64,000 bases of DNA from Haemonchus contortus (taxonomy: Eukaryota > Nematoda > Chromadorea > Rhabditida > Trichostrongylidae), in assembly GCA_000469685.2 (NCBI GenBank), contig LS997566.1:36004420-36068419 (forward strand), written 5' to 3'. A model generated the notes under the pieces. It saw nothing but the letters and a program-made list of their open reading frames with translations, was not told the origin of the DNA and did not search any database. Each line of letters opens with the position of its first letter. Within the stretch, counting starts at the first letter, position 1. This document shows, in pieces, positions 47,781 through 59,343 of this stretch. The position numbers and the translations under genes are program-made.

Positions 47781-50700
47781 ATGAGCACGAAAACCAAATC
47801 AAAAACATCGCTCCCGTTGACGAAGCTCTACTACATTGATCTTGTTCTGGTTAGTCGTAACTTCATCTTACAGAGGTTCATTTCAGCGATATTTCTGAGA
47901 TGAGCCGAATACAGCATTCGTAAAACACCAAGGTTCTGGGTAAGCCTAATTGGTACTGTCTACCCCCTTCAATGGGACGACTGAATTTCTTCAACAACAC
48001 TAACCAAGACAACCAAAGAGTAATTATTGGTTACGGGAAGCCATATCCATCCTTTGCCGCAAAGCGGCGCGTTTTCTTATGAGCCTGCGAGGACGAGGAC
48101 ACAGTAATGTAATACTGCTCAAGGAGACCTCTCCTCCCAAACTTCCCGAAATTGGGAGGAGAACTTTCCAAAACTGGGCTCTTTTAGGCTCTTTGCAAGC
48201 GGCAAAGGCTGGAGGGAATCAAGAAAGGCTTTAGAGAGAGCATTACGACGCTTTGCAGAGAGCATTACTGCTCTCCCAGGCTTCTTTTCCCTGCAACTCC
48301 TTTGCACTGTAATTTACGAATGAAATAAAGATATTTGCCAGCTTTTCAGCTTTGGAAACCGTATAGTGACTCCAGCTTTAGACGACAACTATAATCGTGT
48401 TGCCATCTGCAAGACTAGCAGCCTAGCAAAGCATTAGGCTGCCCCTTCCAAACACTAGCCCATGTCTTCGCTATGGCGTCATCAGTAACATCTTCCTTTG
48501 AGTCAGTCTCCGAACCCATTTATTCCCTCTCAAAGCTTTCAACCTCGCATATCAAAGATTCAGTCGGGTAATGGACTGAAGACTATTACCAGTAATAGTG
48601 GGAACACAGCCGTCAACTAAATATTCAAGGCCGACTGTCAAACGCAACATCGGCATCGGCAGATGTTTGTGCCATTGCTGAAATCCGAAACATCTGCTCG
48701 GCAAATTGCCGGCCGAAAAGTCGCCATTATCCAGTACCATGAATAATGGATCCACTGGCGTGTTTCCAAACAATGGGATAGGCTGTGGGCGCCGAAGCGT
48801 TCACTATATAGGAGAGCGAAGGGTTCCAATTTCTATCTTGCACGATCAAACTTCGCTAGGAGACAGACCAAACGGTGGGAACCACGATGATAGGAGATTT
48901 GTTGATTTCTTTCACTCTTAGAAAATTATGCGAAAAATGGAAGAACAGTGAAGCGTGTAGATATAATGAAGTTCCTTAGATAGACATGAACTCCCCTAAT
49001 CGCTTGATTACATGAAAATAAGTTTTTGATGCTAATTCCGCGGCCAATGAATGATTAAGGGAAAATGTAAATAACCAAGTAAGAGGCAAATAAATAATGT
49101 TGAGTATTTGTTCGTCATCACCTCAAAATTACTCAAAAAGATAATTGCCGAAATGATCACCTCCTTGTAAAGACACTCGAACCCTTTCAATTTTGAACAG
49201 CCCTTTTTCCTTGCTCCGTCCTTCCTCCTTCTTCTTCCTCAACTTTCCTTTTTGTTCTTGTTCTTCCTTTTCTTCCTTCTCTTTCTTCTTCCTTGCTCAT
49301 CCTTCCTTTTTCCTCTTTCTTCATCTTCCATCTTTTTCTTCTAACTTCTTCCCTATCCTTCATCATCTTCATCATTGGTGATATTCCTTTTTCTTAATGT
49401 TTTTCCTTTCCTTCATCGTAATCTTTTTCCTTCTACGTTTCCTTCATCATTTTTCTTCTTCACTGCTCTTCCTTCCTTTTCATTCTTCCCCCCTCTTTCT
49501 TCCATTTCCTCCTTCTCCCTCAGTCTTCTCCTTCTCCCTTCCTCCTTTTCTTTATCACCTTCTTCATTGGTCATCTTCCTTTTCATATTGTTTTCCCCTT
49601 TTCCTTGTTCTTCCCTTTCTTCCTCCATTTTCTTCTTCTTGCTCTATCTTCCTTTTCCTGTCTCTCCTGTTCTGTTATCTCCTCTCTCTCTTTTTCCTCC
49701 ATCATCTTCTCCAGTGCTCATTTTCTTTTTCTTCTTGTTTTTCCTTTTCTTCATCCTTTCTCTTTTCCCTCTTCCTTTTTTTCAGCCTTTTTCTTTTTCT
49801 TCTTACTCCTTCTTTTCTCCTTCTTCCATGTTCGTCTCCATTCTTCCTTTTCCTTCATCACCTTCTTCATTGTTCATCTTCCTTTACTTCTTCATTTTTC
49901 CTCATCCTTCTTCCTTAGTTCTTCCTTTTCTCCTTCTTCCATCTTCTTCTTCCTTCTTTCTTTTCCTTCATCTTCTTATTCGTTGCTCATCCTCTTCTTC
50001 TTCTTGTTTTTCCTTTTCTTCTTCATTTTCCCCTGCCTTTCCTTCCTTTTTCTTCTTCTTCTTCGTGAACGATTCAACATTCCCCTTCGGAGTACCAAAC
50101 CGAGCTAACGACTTTGGCCGATGTTGTTTACTCCTCTGTACCACTCGTACACTGTCCATAGAATTCTGTGCACCACTTCCGAGTTATGTTGAAGCATTAC
50201 AACTGAATTGTCTAGTAACTCCAACCACTGCTGTTGTGTCAAGGGTTCCCCATCTCTGTCAGTCAACCGTGACGCTGTTATCAACACCATTTTTGAATTT
50301 TTTACAGTGCATGGTCCTTGGAGCCGGGCTCCATGCTACAATTTCGAGAGGAGAAACAAAAAAGTTCGTTTCTATAATTATGACATTGATGCAAATCTTT
50401 TTCAGATTGGTCTCACGGTGGCCGTCGGCACGATTGGCTTGTTATTTCCGAAAGTTCCGCTGTTAATCTGGCTACCGTCATTGCTTCTGCTTTGTTCTTC
50501 ATGCGTTTCACTTTCAGCGCTTATTTATCTTAATAAGGTTTGTGACTTTCTAAATTTCGAGCGTAAGAAAGCAGTAACCAAAAGAGCTGCAATACCGATC
50601 CTGGCTTACACACGATTTGATCACAGACGTTGTTAGGGAGAAACGAACTACTGACATAAGAACTTCATGGCCTTGAAGCTGTTCGACCCGGCTGCGTATA

Positions 50701-53700
50701 TGCACTTCTAAGGCCTGAGTCTGGTACTAGCACAGATTGGCAACTTTGTCGAACATAGCTTCTGCCTTCGCAGGGATAGACCTACGGCTTTAAGCTACGG
50801 ATATGAGCCTACCTCTTCACCACTCGGCTATATCTGTCGTGGTTCAAGCCGGGTGAGGCTTAATATGTGGGATTAGCCCAGCCCTTTATCTTTGCCACTC
50901 ATGTAGTATTCCATAGGTTAACTGCTAAAAAATTATTCGTGCAAAAGATTGGGATTGGGGAAGACCTGAACATGCTACTGACTCACTCACAACGGTGATA
51001 GGAGGGTATGGACTTATTCTTAAGGAAACATAGCCTTTCACCCAAGCCTCATGTGACTCACCCACTACTGCGCTTCTTTCCTCCTAGCACTGTGGTCAGT
51101 GAGCAAATCCAGTCCCAGATAAAGGGAGTGTGTTTCCTGGGCCAAGAAACTTTCTCGAGCACCAGTAAACTCTCAATTAGTCGGATTCCCCTCATTTTGT
51201 GCGCGCCAGCTGTTGGTGTCAGAAAGACTCCCCCTCCCTCCTAATAAACCCCGCAACCACATTTTATTTATCCGTATGAAGTGATTTTATAAAGTAAATG
51301 CAGCGCTTAAGCCACTGTACTATTCAGCTTATATGCCAATCTGCTGAAGCATCTAAAGCGCATGTGCCACACAAAACTTGATCCTCTTCAGGGAATCGCA
51401 CTCCGATCACGTGATAACCTTTTATTCTACGTATTACTGACGGTGGTATTGATAATCTTTGTGAGTTTGGTTTATTATTAAATATTGATTAACAAAAATT
51501 TATATTATCTTCCTTGATCACTTCTTTTTTAACAATATTTCAGAGAGTATTTTGTGTTTGTTTGCTATTGATTGGCATATTCGTACCGCATGCCGTCGTG
51601 TGGATCAGTGGATCCTTAGCGACAAGTGAGTTTTTAATTCTACTCAGATAATGTCCATAACATTAAATATGTAAACAAATAATTCGAACTATAAATAAAC
51701 AAATAAAATTAGGTGACCGTACGGTCAGAGATAACAAGTGGAAAAACTTGCCTTTGGGGAACCAGGGAAAACCAGGGTCCCACAAAAACCTTCACCCTCA
51801 AGTGGAATTTCGACGGAAGTTTTTAGCGCTCATGAGATCTTGAAGCAAATATTTACTCCGCATCACGGTGCCATCAACCGCTGTTAAAGTATACCTGAGC
51901 GTTCACACTGAACTTCGACCCTTGTGAAGATACATATATCGGTAATTCTTTCATGCAAGATGGAAATCGATTTCGATGCGACACACATGTATACCAACCG
52001 TATACGGGTGTGTGTCAAGTCGTGCGTCCGAGGGAGCGCGCGGCAAATTGCGCGGCGAAGTTCGTGGCGAATTTGGACGACTCCAACGCCTATCTTTGGG
52101 GCCCAAATCTGAAGCAGGGTAGATTAGTAAGGTCAGCTGATCCTACTATTCCACTGTACTTCAAAATTGGGCACAAATAATAGGCGCTGAAGTCGTCAGA
52201 ATAGGTATGAGTTTCGCCGCGCCATTTGCCGCGCGCACCCTCGGACGCACGACTTGACCGTCCCCCACCGTATACCAACCTTACAACCATCTGGATTGAA
52301 TTCTACTGAAGGCGCATGAGGTGCTCAGTCAACTTACATGAATAGCTATTTCCAAATAAGTCATAGTTCGGTTGGCTTGGAAGATATGAATAATATGTAC
52401 TACATGGGATCCGTCTCAGAGCGAAGCTCTACACCTAAGTATCCAAGTTGCCGATATATTTAAAGTTTCCCACTTACCAGATTCGCCTTGAACTTCAGTC
52501 TTGCGATTGACTTATGCTGGATGCCAAAGTGTATATTGGCATACCCTCGAATAACAGAAACTGACCATATGACCGTTTTCCTCCAAGAGACATATTGCAA
52601 AGTCCAAGTTTCATTCCCAGTAACGACTGCTCGTGGTCCGTTGAAACTTATTTGACGAATTGGTAATAATTGGAGAATTTTGAAGCGTATGAGACTTGTC
52701 CTGAAAAAGAAGTTTCTCATTTCGAAACATCTTTTGAAAAAAAAGGTGTTACTAACCGACTAGACGTGCCATCACACCTGCACATTGAGAAAATTGTAGT
52801 TGCTTTTGAGAAAGGATCGTGGAAAAATAGCATCGAAATTCCCAAGAAACGGCCGGCACTGGAATTTCAAGAGACTTAGTTCAGTTTAGTTTTGAACATA
52901 GAAGCGCGTTTCTATCCACTTCAATTCACTAGATACTTTTCGAGAAGCTATGAAAATAATGAAACAAGAAAGCTGTGTACTAATGGAAGAAGTTGAAAAA
53001 GGTGACGAAAATTCCCGAAGACGTGGCAAGTGAAAAGGGGTATGCGCGACCGCCCAATTTGGCGTTTTTTTTTCTTGATTGTAGGTCATCGATAAACATA
53101 AGCACACTTTTTAGTGATCTATTACTTATCATTTTTCGCATTTGAAGTAGGTATTATAATTGTACGAAATATCTACATCAGTTTCAAAGGATTCTCAGAC
53201 GTTCAAAAATCAAGTTCGCTCAAAATTATGCCGATTCAACTCAGTTCCTGGGTGGTGTTGAGGTGGCTCAAAGTTGCATCGCTGCCACACATACAGCCCG
53301 ATCAGATCGATATGTGCCTAAACCAACCGAACCATCGATCTCTTAGCCTACTGGGTAGTTGGTGGTAGGGTGGTATGGGGAATAACTACACTGACTTGTA
53401 CAGTGGCTGGTTACTGCAGTCCATTGTGAAGGCCTACTACGCAGTCAAACGTCTCATTGGGATTCAGAAGGGAGAGATCATCCCTGAGTGGGTTTTCTCA
53501 ACGCAAATAAAAACATCAAAGCTTAACCCTCATGGTCATGTAAAAGCCTAGTGATCATAGTTTCCAAGACAAAGAAGTATTGGTCTGATCGCAGCTACAT
53601 AGGGTATCTGTCGTGTGACACTGCTTTCGCATGGGAGCAGTAAAGAACCCGAAAAAATTTCTATCATTGGTTTTTTTGTTGTAGTTCTTTTGAGCTTTTA

Positions 53701-54255
53701 TAGTTTTTATCACGCAGTCCGTCCCAATAGCTTTTGGCGAAAATCGGATGCATGGCGTATCCGGAGGACAATGGGCATAGGAGAGAAATATTGACGTGCT
53801 TATTGGGCTCGAAACAGACTACATAGTAGGAGTTCTTGCGATAGGGAATTGCCTTCAGTAACCCTGTTCCAGAGCCTTTAATTATCCCATAATACAGAAC
53901 AGAAATAAAGTTATATGCAGCGAACTTTCAAGAACAGTTGTAGTTTTCCTACAGCTCAATAATTACTCAACATTACAGTTGCTCAAGCACATGCCGTTTT
54001 TGGACTGATTGCTGTCGGTAAGGTGACGTTCTATCGACTCAGCTTGGACAAACGAAACACATGGAAAGACGCTAAGTGAGGCTTGTCGATTCAAATTTAG
54101 TTGTGAACCATTTCTTAGTCGTTCGAATAATAAAACGCTTTAGGTTTGCTCCCCATCGAATCGAAGAAATTGCCATTGTGAACCTTAGCGCAAGCCGAGC
54201 CACTCTGGTTACAAATATCGACGAAGCGGAACTCGTCCATTTCGACGGTCACTGA
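47781..54255 (+). CDS. unrecognised four-pass membrane protein, six exons
   Basis: My model is join(47781-47849, 50406-50537, 51392-51460, 51544-51625, 53979-54075, 54144-54255): 561 nt, 186 residues plus stop, all phases closing. Donors are GTTAGT, GTTTGT, GTGAGT, GTGAGT and GTGAGG; acceptors are TTTTTCAG, CTCTTCAG, ATTTCAG, ATTACAG and CTTTAG. The N terminus MSTKTKSKTSLPLTKL is basic. Hydrophobic segments lie at about 17-37 (DLVLIGLTVAVGTIGLLF), 40-65 (LIWLPSLLLLCSSCVSLSAL), 77-104 (LLFYVLLTVVLIIF, then RVFCVCLLLIGIFV) and 108-136 (HAVFGLIAVGKVTFY). A hydrophilic tail of about 50 residues ends AELVHFDGH. The two short ends would face the same side. I do not recognise the family, and the even spacing suggests a small tetraspan protein. 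Intron 1 contains the pyrimidine tract, and intron 4 a MITE and a SINE-like copy. Confidence 0.75.
49195..50070 (+). repeat. polypyrimidine tract of about 880 bp (TTC/TTCC-rich)
   Basis: Nearly every base is T or C on the + strand, with short interruptions such as CATCTTCATCATTGG, CTTGCTCATCC and CACCTTCTTCATTGG. These recur at multiples of roughly 75 bp (49289, 49373, 49450, 49567, 49640, 49714, 49870, 49983), so it looks like a degenerate tandem array. The long Phe/Ser/Leu ORFs (+) and Glu/Lys ORFs (-) across it are artefacts. It lies in intron 1 of the membrane protein gene, about 335 bp before exon 2. Confidence 0.85.
52000..52275. mobile_element. 276-bp foldback MITE with GC-rich arms
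   Basis: The left end GTATACGGGTGTGTGTCAAG and right end (reading GTATACGGTGGGGG inward) flank arms at 52016-52059 and 52213-52256 that pair over about 44 bp, including CAAGTCGTGCGTCCGAGGG. The centre is itself an imperfect palindrome (GGGCCCAAATCTG against TTGGGCACAAA). No ORF product is credible. It sits in intron 4 of the membrane protein gene. Confidence 0.8.
53250..53530 (+). repeat. SINE-like element, degenerate copy
   Basis: CTGACTTGTACAGTGGCTGG, TTACTGCAGTCCATTGTGAAG and CATTGGGATTCAGAAGGG follow the family order, with a 3' end GGGTTTTCTCAACGC. The head is poorly preserved. It lies within intron 4 of the membrane protein gene. Confidence 0.5.
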
Positions 54256-57200
54256 TCTCGCTTACCGAAGAACTCGTCCAAAAAGTATACCATCCAAGTG
54301 TACTGAAGCGTCCTACCTTTAATAACATTCTCTCGTTTCTGCCCAACTCTTGGTCCTTTCTAGAGAACCTCTCTTCCCTTGTTTATCGTATTGATATCTA
54401 AGCCTTAATCGAATAGAATGAGCTATCGGTACTGCTCCTTACCTAAGCTCGACTTCGCTAGACTCCTACCTATTTAGGTTTTTCGATTACTAATCTGTAA
54501 GGACATTTTGGCAGATGCAGCGATTCATAGAAAATGTACAGTCATGCTAACATTTTGTTTTTTGTTAAATTCGTTCTTCATAGTGCTTTTAATTCAACAA
54601 TTTGTCCATTGTGCGTATGTTACGGGTCTTCTGAATGAAGTAGTGATTCTTATTCTAGTTGATCATGATTGCTCATCAAATTGGAGATGGCAGTAGACCA
54701 CAGTACGCCCCTGAACAACCTCCTTGAGCATTGGTGGGATATGTTCACGATGCGAAACAAAAGGAAAAAACTGCAGATTTTTTCTCATAGTTCTGCCATG
54801 TTCACTTAAAAAATATCGAAGGTCACCATCAGCTCTGAAAAAATATCCCATCATCATCTCAACTAATACAGGGAATCACTTGACAGAAAAGTGACTGCCA
54901 AGGCTTATGGGGGGCTCAAGCGAGCAGTTTTTGAGGTGGCTCTTCCAATCCTTTCTCTGAAGTAAGCCCCCAAAGTAGCCCAACTGACGTTACTACTAAT
55001 TTGCTAGCAAACACCATAATTTTATTGAAAGAGCAGTTCACGACAATTTCGAAGGAACCTTTCTGAGTTTCGAGGCGGAATTGTAGTAGGGATCCGTGCA
55101 TATTGCGAAGGAAGCGAGAAAATCCTTGGAAGTAATATAAGGATTTTTAAAAGTCGTAAAAATGGTGCTGCATTGTATTATTAGTTGTTGCAATGCGTGA
55201 AGAGTCAACTACGATGACTTCAAATTGCTATCCACTACCATTATTGAACACGAGTGGTTGTTTGAATTTTCCATACGAGTTTGTCATAGTGAAATGTGCA
55301 GTCTACAACGCTGTGAAAACTCGTCCGCCTTTGGGTGTACATTTCGACGGTTCCGGTCTCTCAGCCCCTGTTTATCAGATCTAGGCCGTTTCTTAAACCG
55401 AAAGCTCCCCACAGGACATATATTGAGGCCACAGGTTGTCCTAAATGGAAGTCTCAAAACTATTCTCGCTGTGAACTGCGCCTTTATATATGACCAGTGA
55501 GCTACGCACGCTAATGCGTGCACCACATGTCCACAACCGCTCATCTACGATCTTACTCGAGAAGAGCAGTAAAACATTCTCATGTTCCGCATAAACAACA
55601 CTGCTTCACCGAAAATCCCCGTAAGTTTCATTCTGGAAGTCGCGCTTTAGAATTGAGCACTCAAGAGCAAAATATCTTTTCAAGAGCGTAGCTGTCATCA
55701 CATTTATATTGAAAATGTCGTTCTAGATTGTAGGAAATTGCGCATCGGGGCGGAGGTGCAGAAAAACACTGATCTGTACATCGGCCGGCCACCTCAAGCC
55801 ATTGCAAGGCCACATACGCATTTAATACACCCTAGCACCAGACCTACATCGTATAAAAGAAAGTCGCCCCAAATCGCTTCCATTTCACCGATTGACTCGT
55901 CGACTCTTTCCGAGGAAGAACTTCCTTCGGTTATTCTTGTAGAGTGATCCCCAGAGCTACATAACTGCCGCCTTAAGAAATTTCACGGTTAGTCCACTCA
56001 GCGGAAACTGGGACATCGTCCCCTCAGTGCATCATAAGCAATTGAACATTTCTTTTAAGCTTTTAGCAGAAAGATTTTACTATATTCGAAAAAGCAAGAA
56101 AAAAACTAGAGAAAACATCAAAGTACATAGCAGTCATCAGTACAACTTAACAGACGCCCTTAATTACTCCTACTGCTGGGAAAGTTTTACTGAATAACAA
56201 ATGCATATCGCACTTTCGTAAGAATCACGAGGTTTTCATAAAAATTTGCACATTACGGCGTTAATCTTATTTAAGGACCTTTGGAAAAAAAGAAAGGAAA
56301 GATGGCAAGTTGGTTAAATAAAAAGTGTTAGTTGAACGGTGACTTTGAACATCTAATCCTTGTACCTTATGATTTACCTAGGAGCCAAAGCAAGCAGATT
56401 TTAGATTTACGAAGGCAGTGTTGCAATATGGATATACGAATTTGTAAATGTAATCAATACTATCAGTTTCAATGGCATACTGTGGTTCACAGTCACAATA
56501 GCCATTAATCGCTTTACAGCTTTCGCTCAACCACTGCTACATAATGCAATGTTTAGCCGTTTAAAAGTATGGAGGTGAGTTGTAGCAAAATTGAGTATTC
56601 TTTTACTCTTATAGATTGAAACGAGTTCTTAATGAAGCCTTCCATAAAGCACCACGGAATATAGGTAGTCTTTACCTAATCCATCTTATTTTCTTCGCTA
56701 TGGTAATCACAGCATAAAAAAATGACGACCAGGTTCCCTACCGTCATAGCCCACTATAAAAAATTGACAGCTAGGGTCCCAACCATCAAAGCTCAATAAC
56801 TCACCTTAACTACTGCTGCAAGCTTTTTGTTTGCCTAGTAAATAGTAGAGTTTGTACTGTACAGCTACATCTCAAACTTCTCTTTAGGCCACCCGATTCT
56901 GAGAAGTTGTCTCCTAAAATGTTTATCAGTACAGCACTGCGGTAGACGCACTCCGTATACCGCATATGAGAAATGACCAAAGCGGCTACTCATATGTGCG
57001 AATCTGAAAGGATTGCGCATTGTGTCTGACCAAACAGCTTTTCTGAGTTTTCTCACTTGTTTTAATATTCTTTGATTCTTTTGATGCAGTAGCACTTCCG
57101 TCCTGACTCAACTATGTGTATGTTTGTGTTAAGACCTCTTCATTGGTCCTACATCACAGAAAATAGCGCGAATCGAAGTCAGGAGTTTGGGGTCAGACGC

Positions 57201-57825
57201 AATCGTTACTATTTCGCTCCACTATTCCTTCTCAGGGAAAAGGTCTGGTACTGCTCTCAAACTATGCACGTAGTGGCTCTATCAAAGCGACACCCGCAAG
57301 CCGACCCTTCCATCCGTTCGTATCCAAGGAATAGACACGTACTTTGAAATGCTCAGAGCAGGAAAGTTCACTTTGGACCACTTTCTCACAGTGGTTTGCG
57401 GGGATAAAAGCCTTGCCCACGAAGGTAATCCTATGAACCAAATACACCTCCAAATGCCAGCATGAAACCGCAAGGTGTTCAAGTGTTCAATGGCACGTTT
57501 ACGATAATTTTGGGCTCTTCAAATAATTACGAAAATTGGAAGAGGTGGAGAGTAGCGATGTAGGCGAAGAATACACGCAAATTGATGTTTCTAGCTATAC
57601 AGTGTGTCAGTGCGTACGTATGGGTCCTGTTGCGAATACCTTACTGCAGTAAGCAAAGATGTCCTCCAAAAGTCATTAGCTCATAAGAATAAGTTAACAA
57701 AAACATATTACATCAAAAATAACCCACCTTTTCCAGTCTCTTGAGGCAGAAGGTTAAAGGGCCGCAACAGCAAAAAGAATAGCAGAGAATAGCGGAATAA
57801 TGGTAAAACATCACCTCACCACTCG
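54256..57825. other. intergenic, SINE fragments only
   Basis: A 50-codon hydrophobic frame starting at 54544 (MLTFCFLLNSFFIVLLIQQF) could be a small membrane peptide but has no support. SINE-like remnants occur near 55765-55830 (GATCTGTACATCGGCCGGCC) and 57290-57440 (GGATAAAAGCCTTGCCC). No canonical AATAAA was found just after the membrane protein gene. Confidence 0.4.
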
Positions 57826-57830
57826 GCAAT

Positions 57831-58278
57831 CGGTGCTAAGTGGGTTGGGGGTGACCACGCGGCGCGGCTGCGGCGCGGCACCCTGCGCTCTCCAGCGAGA
57901 CAGTAGTGGGCCTGAGTCTGGGAAGGAATGGTAATGTTGTACTCATGTGTTTCGTGATTCAGAACAAACAATATGCTTGCATATAATGGATACACTTCTT
58001 CTGAGCCGACAAAACCTATTTTTTAAGCAGGGGAGGGGCTCCGGGGGTGGGTGAGATGGTTGTCTCGTGCAAAACGCTGAGATGAGATAAAAGTTGAACG
58101 TCCAATTGGCTCACCCACCCCGGAGCCCCCCCCCCCCCCTTCCTAAAATAGGTGAAAAATACACAGTTACAACATAAAAAACTATGAAACGTCTATAAAC
58201 ACCGTTTCGGGCTTGGAGAGCGCAGTGCGCCGCGCCGCAGCCGCGCCGCGTGGTCCCCCCCAACCCACTTAGCACCCG
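57831..58278. mobile_element. GC-rich nested foldback element
   Basis: The outer arms at about 57831-57895 and 58216-58278 are inverted copies beginning GTGCTAAGTGGGTTGGGGG and continuing CCACGCGGCGCGGCTGCGGC. A second inverted pair lies inside: CTCCGGGGGTGGGTGAG near 58037 against CTCACCCACCCCGGAG near 58110, followed by a run of about 14 C. There is no coding potential. This is a MITE-like structure with quadruplex-prone inner arms. Confidence 0.8.
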
Positions 58279-58290
58279 GCAATCAGCTGA

Positions 58291-58503
58291 TTACATCATG
58301 TGCTTGTTGGTCATGGTGCGAATAGAGCGACCCTGATCGCCTCGACGCTCGTCTGACCTAACATCGGTCGGTGGTGTTGGCATACTACCGATCCGGGGGT
58401 CCGGGAACTTCTCCCCTAACACGGCGTCGCACACGCCGCACCCACCGCCTATCATAGGATTGCGATGGAAGATTGGAGCGCGCAATTTGTAAGGTAGGGA
58501 GTC
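58291..58503 (-). CDS. candidate 3'-terminal exon, unidentified
   Basis: After an acceptor-like AATTAAAG (minus strand, AG at 58504-58505) a frame runs 70 codons to TAA at 58291-58293. It reads DSLPYKLRAPIFHRNPMIGG, then GVCDAVLGEKFPDPRIGSMP, and ends RSIRTMTNKHMM. Third positions are GC-rich compared with the window, which favours real coding. Against this, part of it is an inverted copy of sequence near 58735-58790, so it may belong to a repeat. No upstream exon in phase was established and no family is recognised. Confidence 0.25.
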   Translation of the reverse strand, partial: DSLPYKLRAPIFHRNPMIGGGCGVCDAVLGEKFPDPRIGSMPTPPTDVRSDERRGDQGRSIRTMTNKHMM

Positions 58504-59343
58504 CTTTAATTATTCGAATTGGCTGGCCGCTCCTTTCAGTTCCAATGCGGTATTGATCGTCGCTAGTATAGGAGGAGTCATTCTAATTAAACAAGTCTAA
58601 TAAACATGAAAACCAAAAAGAAACAGAAGAACAAACGATAAAATCCAATGAAAAAGCAAGCCAGTCAAGGAAAAATATCGATTGGCGGGAGTACGGTAAT
58701 TGCAGTGACATTTGCCGCATGCCGCCAGGGAGAATGCCGCGATAGGGGAGAAGTTCCGTTACCCCCGATCCGGTAATGGGGCTCCTATTATGCCCTAGCT
58801 CTTGAGTTCTCGGGTCCAATAGCGTCTTTTCTGCTACACTGGATAATCCTTGGGCGAAATCTAACGAACCACTTTTATCGTGAACTGTGCCTTTTATCTC
58901 GTGAAAACAAGATTGATCAGCCCCAACAAACTCTCAAATCTTTCTCCTCTTTTCCTCTTGATGCCACCATCTAGACTAGCATATGCATTCCCTAACACTA
59001 CAACATTTACGCTGAGTATTCGTGTCCGCTGAAATAGCAATCTTCGATTTTAGAACAGTAATTGTGGTATGGTTCATTATATTGGTGCATATTATTGGCG
59101 TTAATATTTACAATGCTGGAAGCACTTCTCCTTCAATGAATTCTACTTTTACATTAAATGCCAGAAAAGCACGTTTTGGTTATCAAACGCATGGATTCAG
59201 GTATAGTTCTTTAACTGAAAAGATATAACAGATGACTGACAGACGTGGTGACGATTGATCATTTCTCTAGCAGTTTTGTTTCATAATATTGTAGCAGTAA
59301 CTGAATTCTTTGTAATAAGCATGTTATGATATTCTGCCATATA

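Noticed and set aside
50308..50405. An upstream extension of exon 2 of the tetraspan gene, after the acceptor-like TTTTTTACAG at 50307 (reads PWSRAPCYNFERRNKK)
   Set aside because: The frame is open, but it would need a one-base phase from exon 1, which ends in phase 0. The acceptor at 50405 fits exactly and continues the first membrane segment.
49375..50466. A 363-codon ORF rich in Phe, Ser and Leu, the longest in the window
   Set aside because: It is produced by the pyrimidine-rich repeat. Its tail only clips exon 2 of the membrane protein gene in the wrong frame.
59022..59228. 68-codon hydrophobic + strand ORF beside the Tc1 element
   Set aside because: It has one membrane-like stretch but no acceptor, donor or family signature that would separate it from chance.
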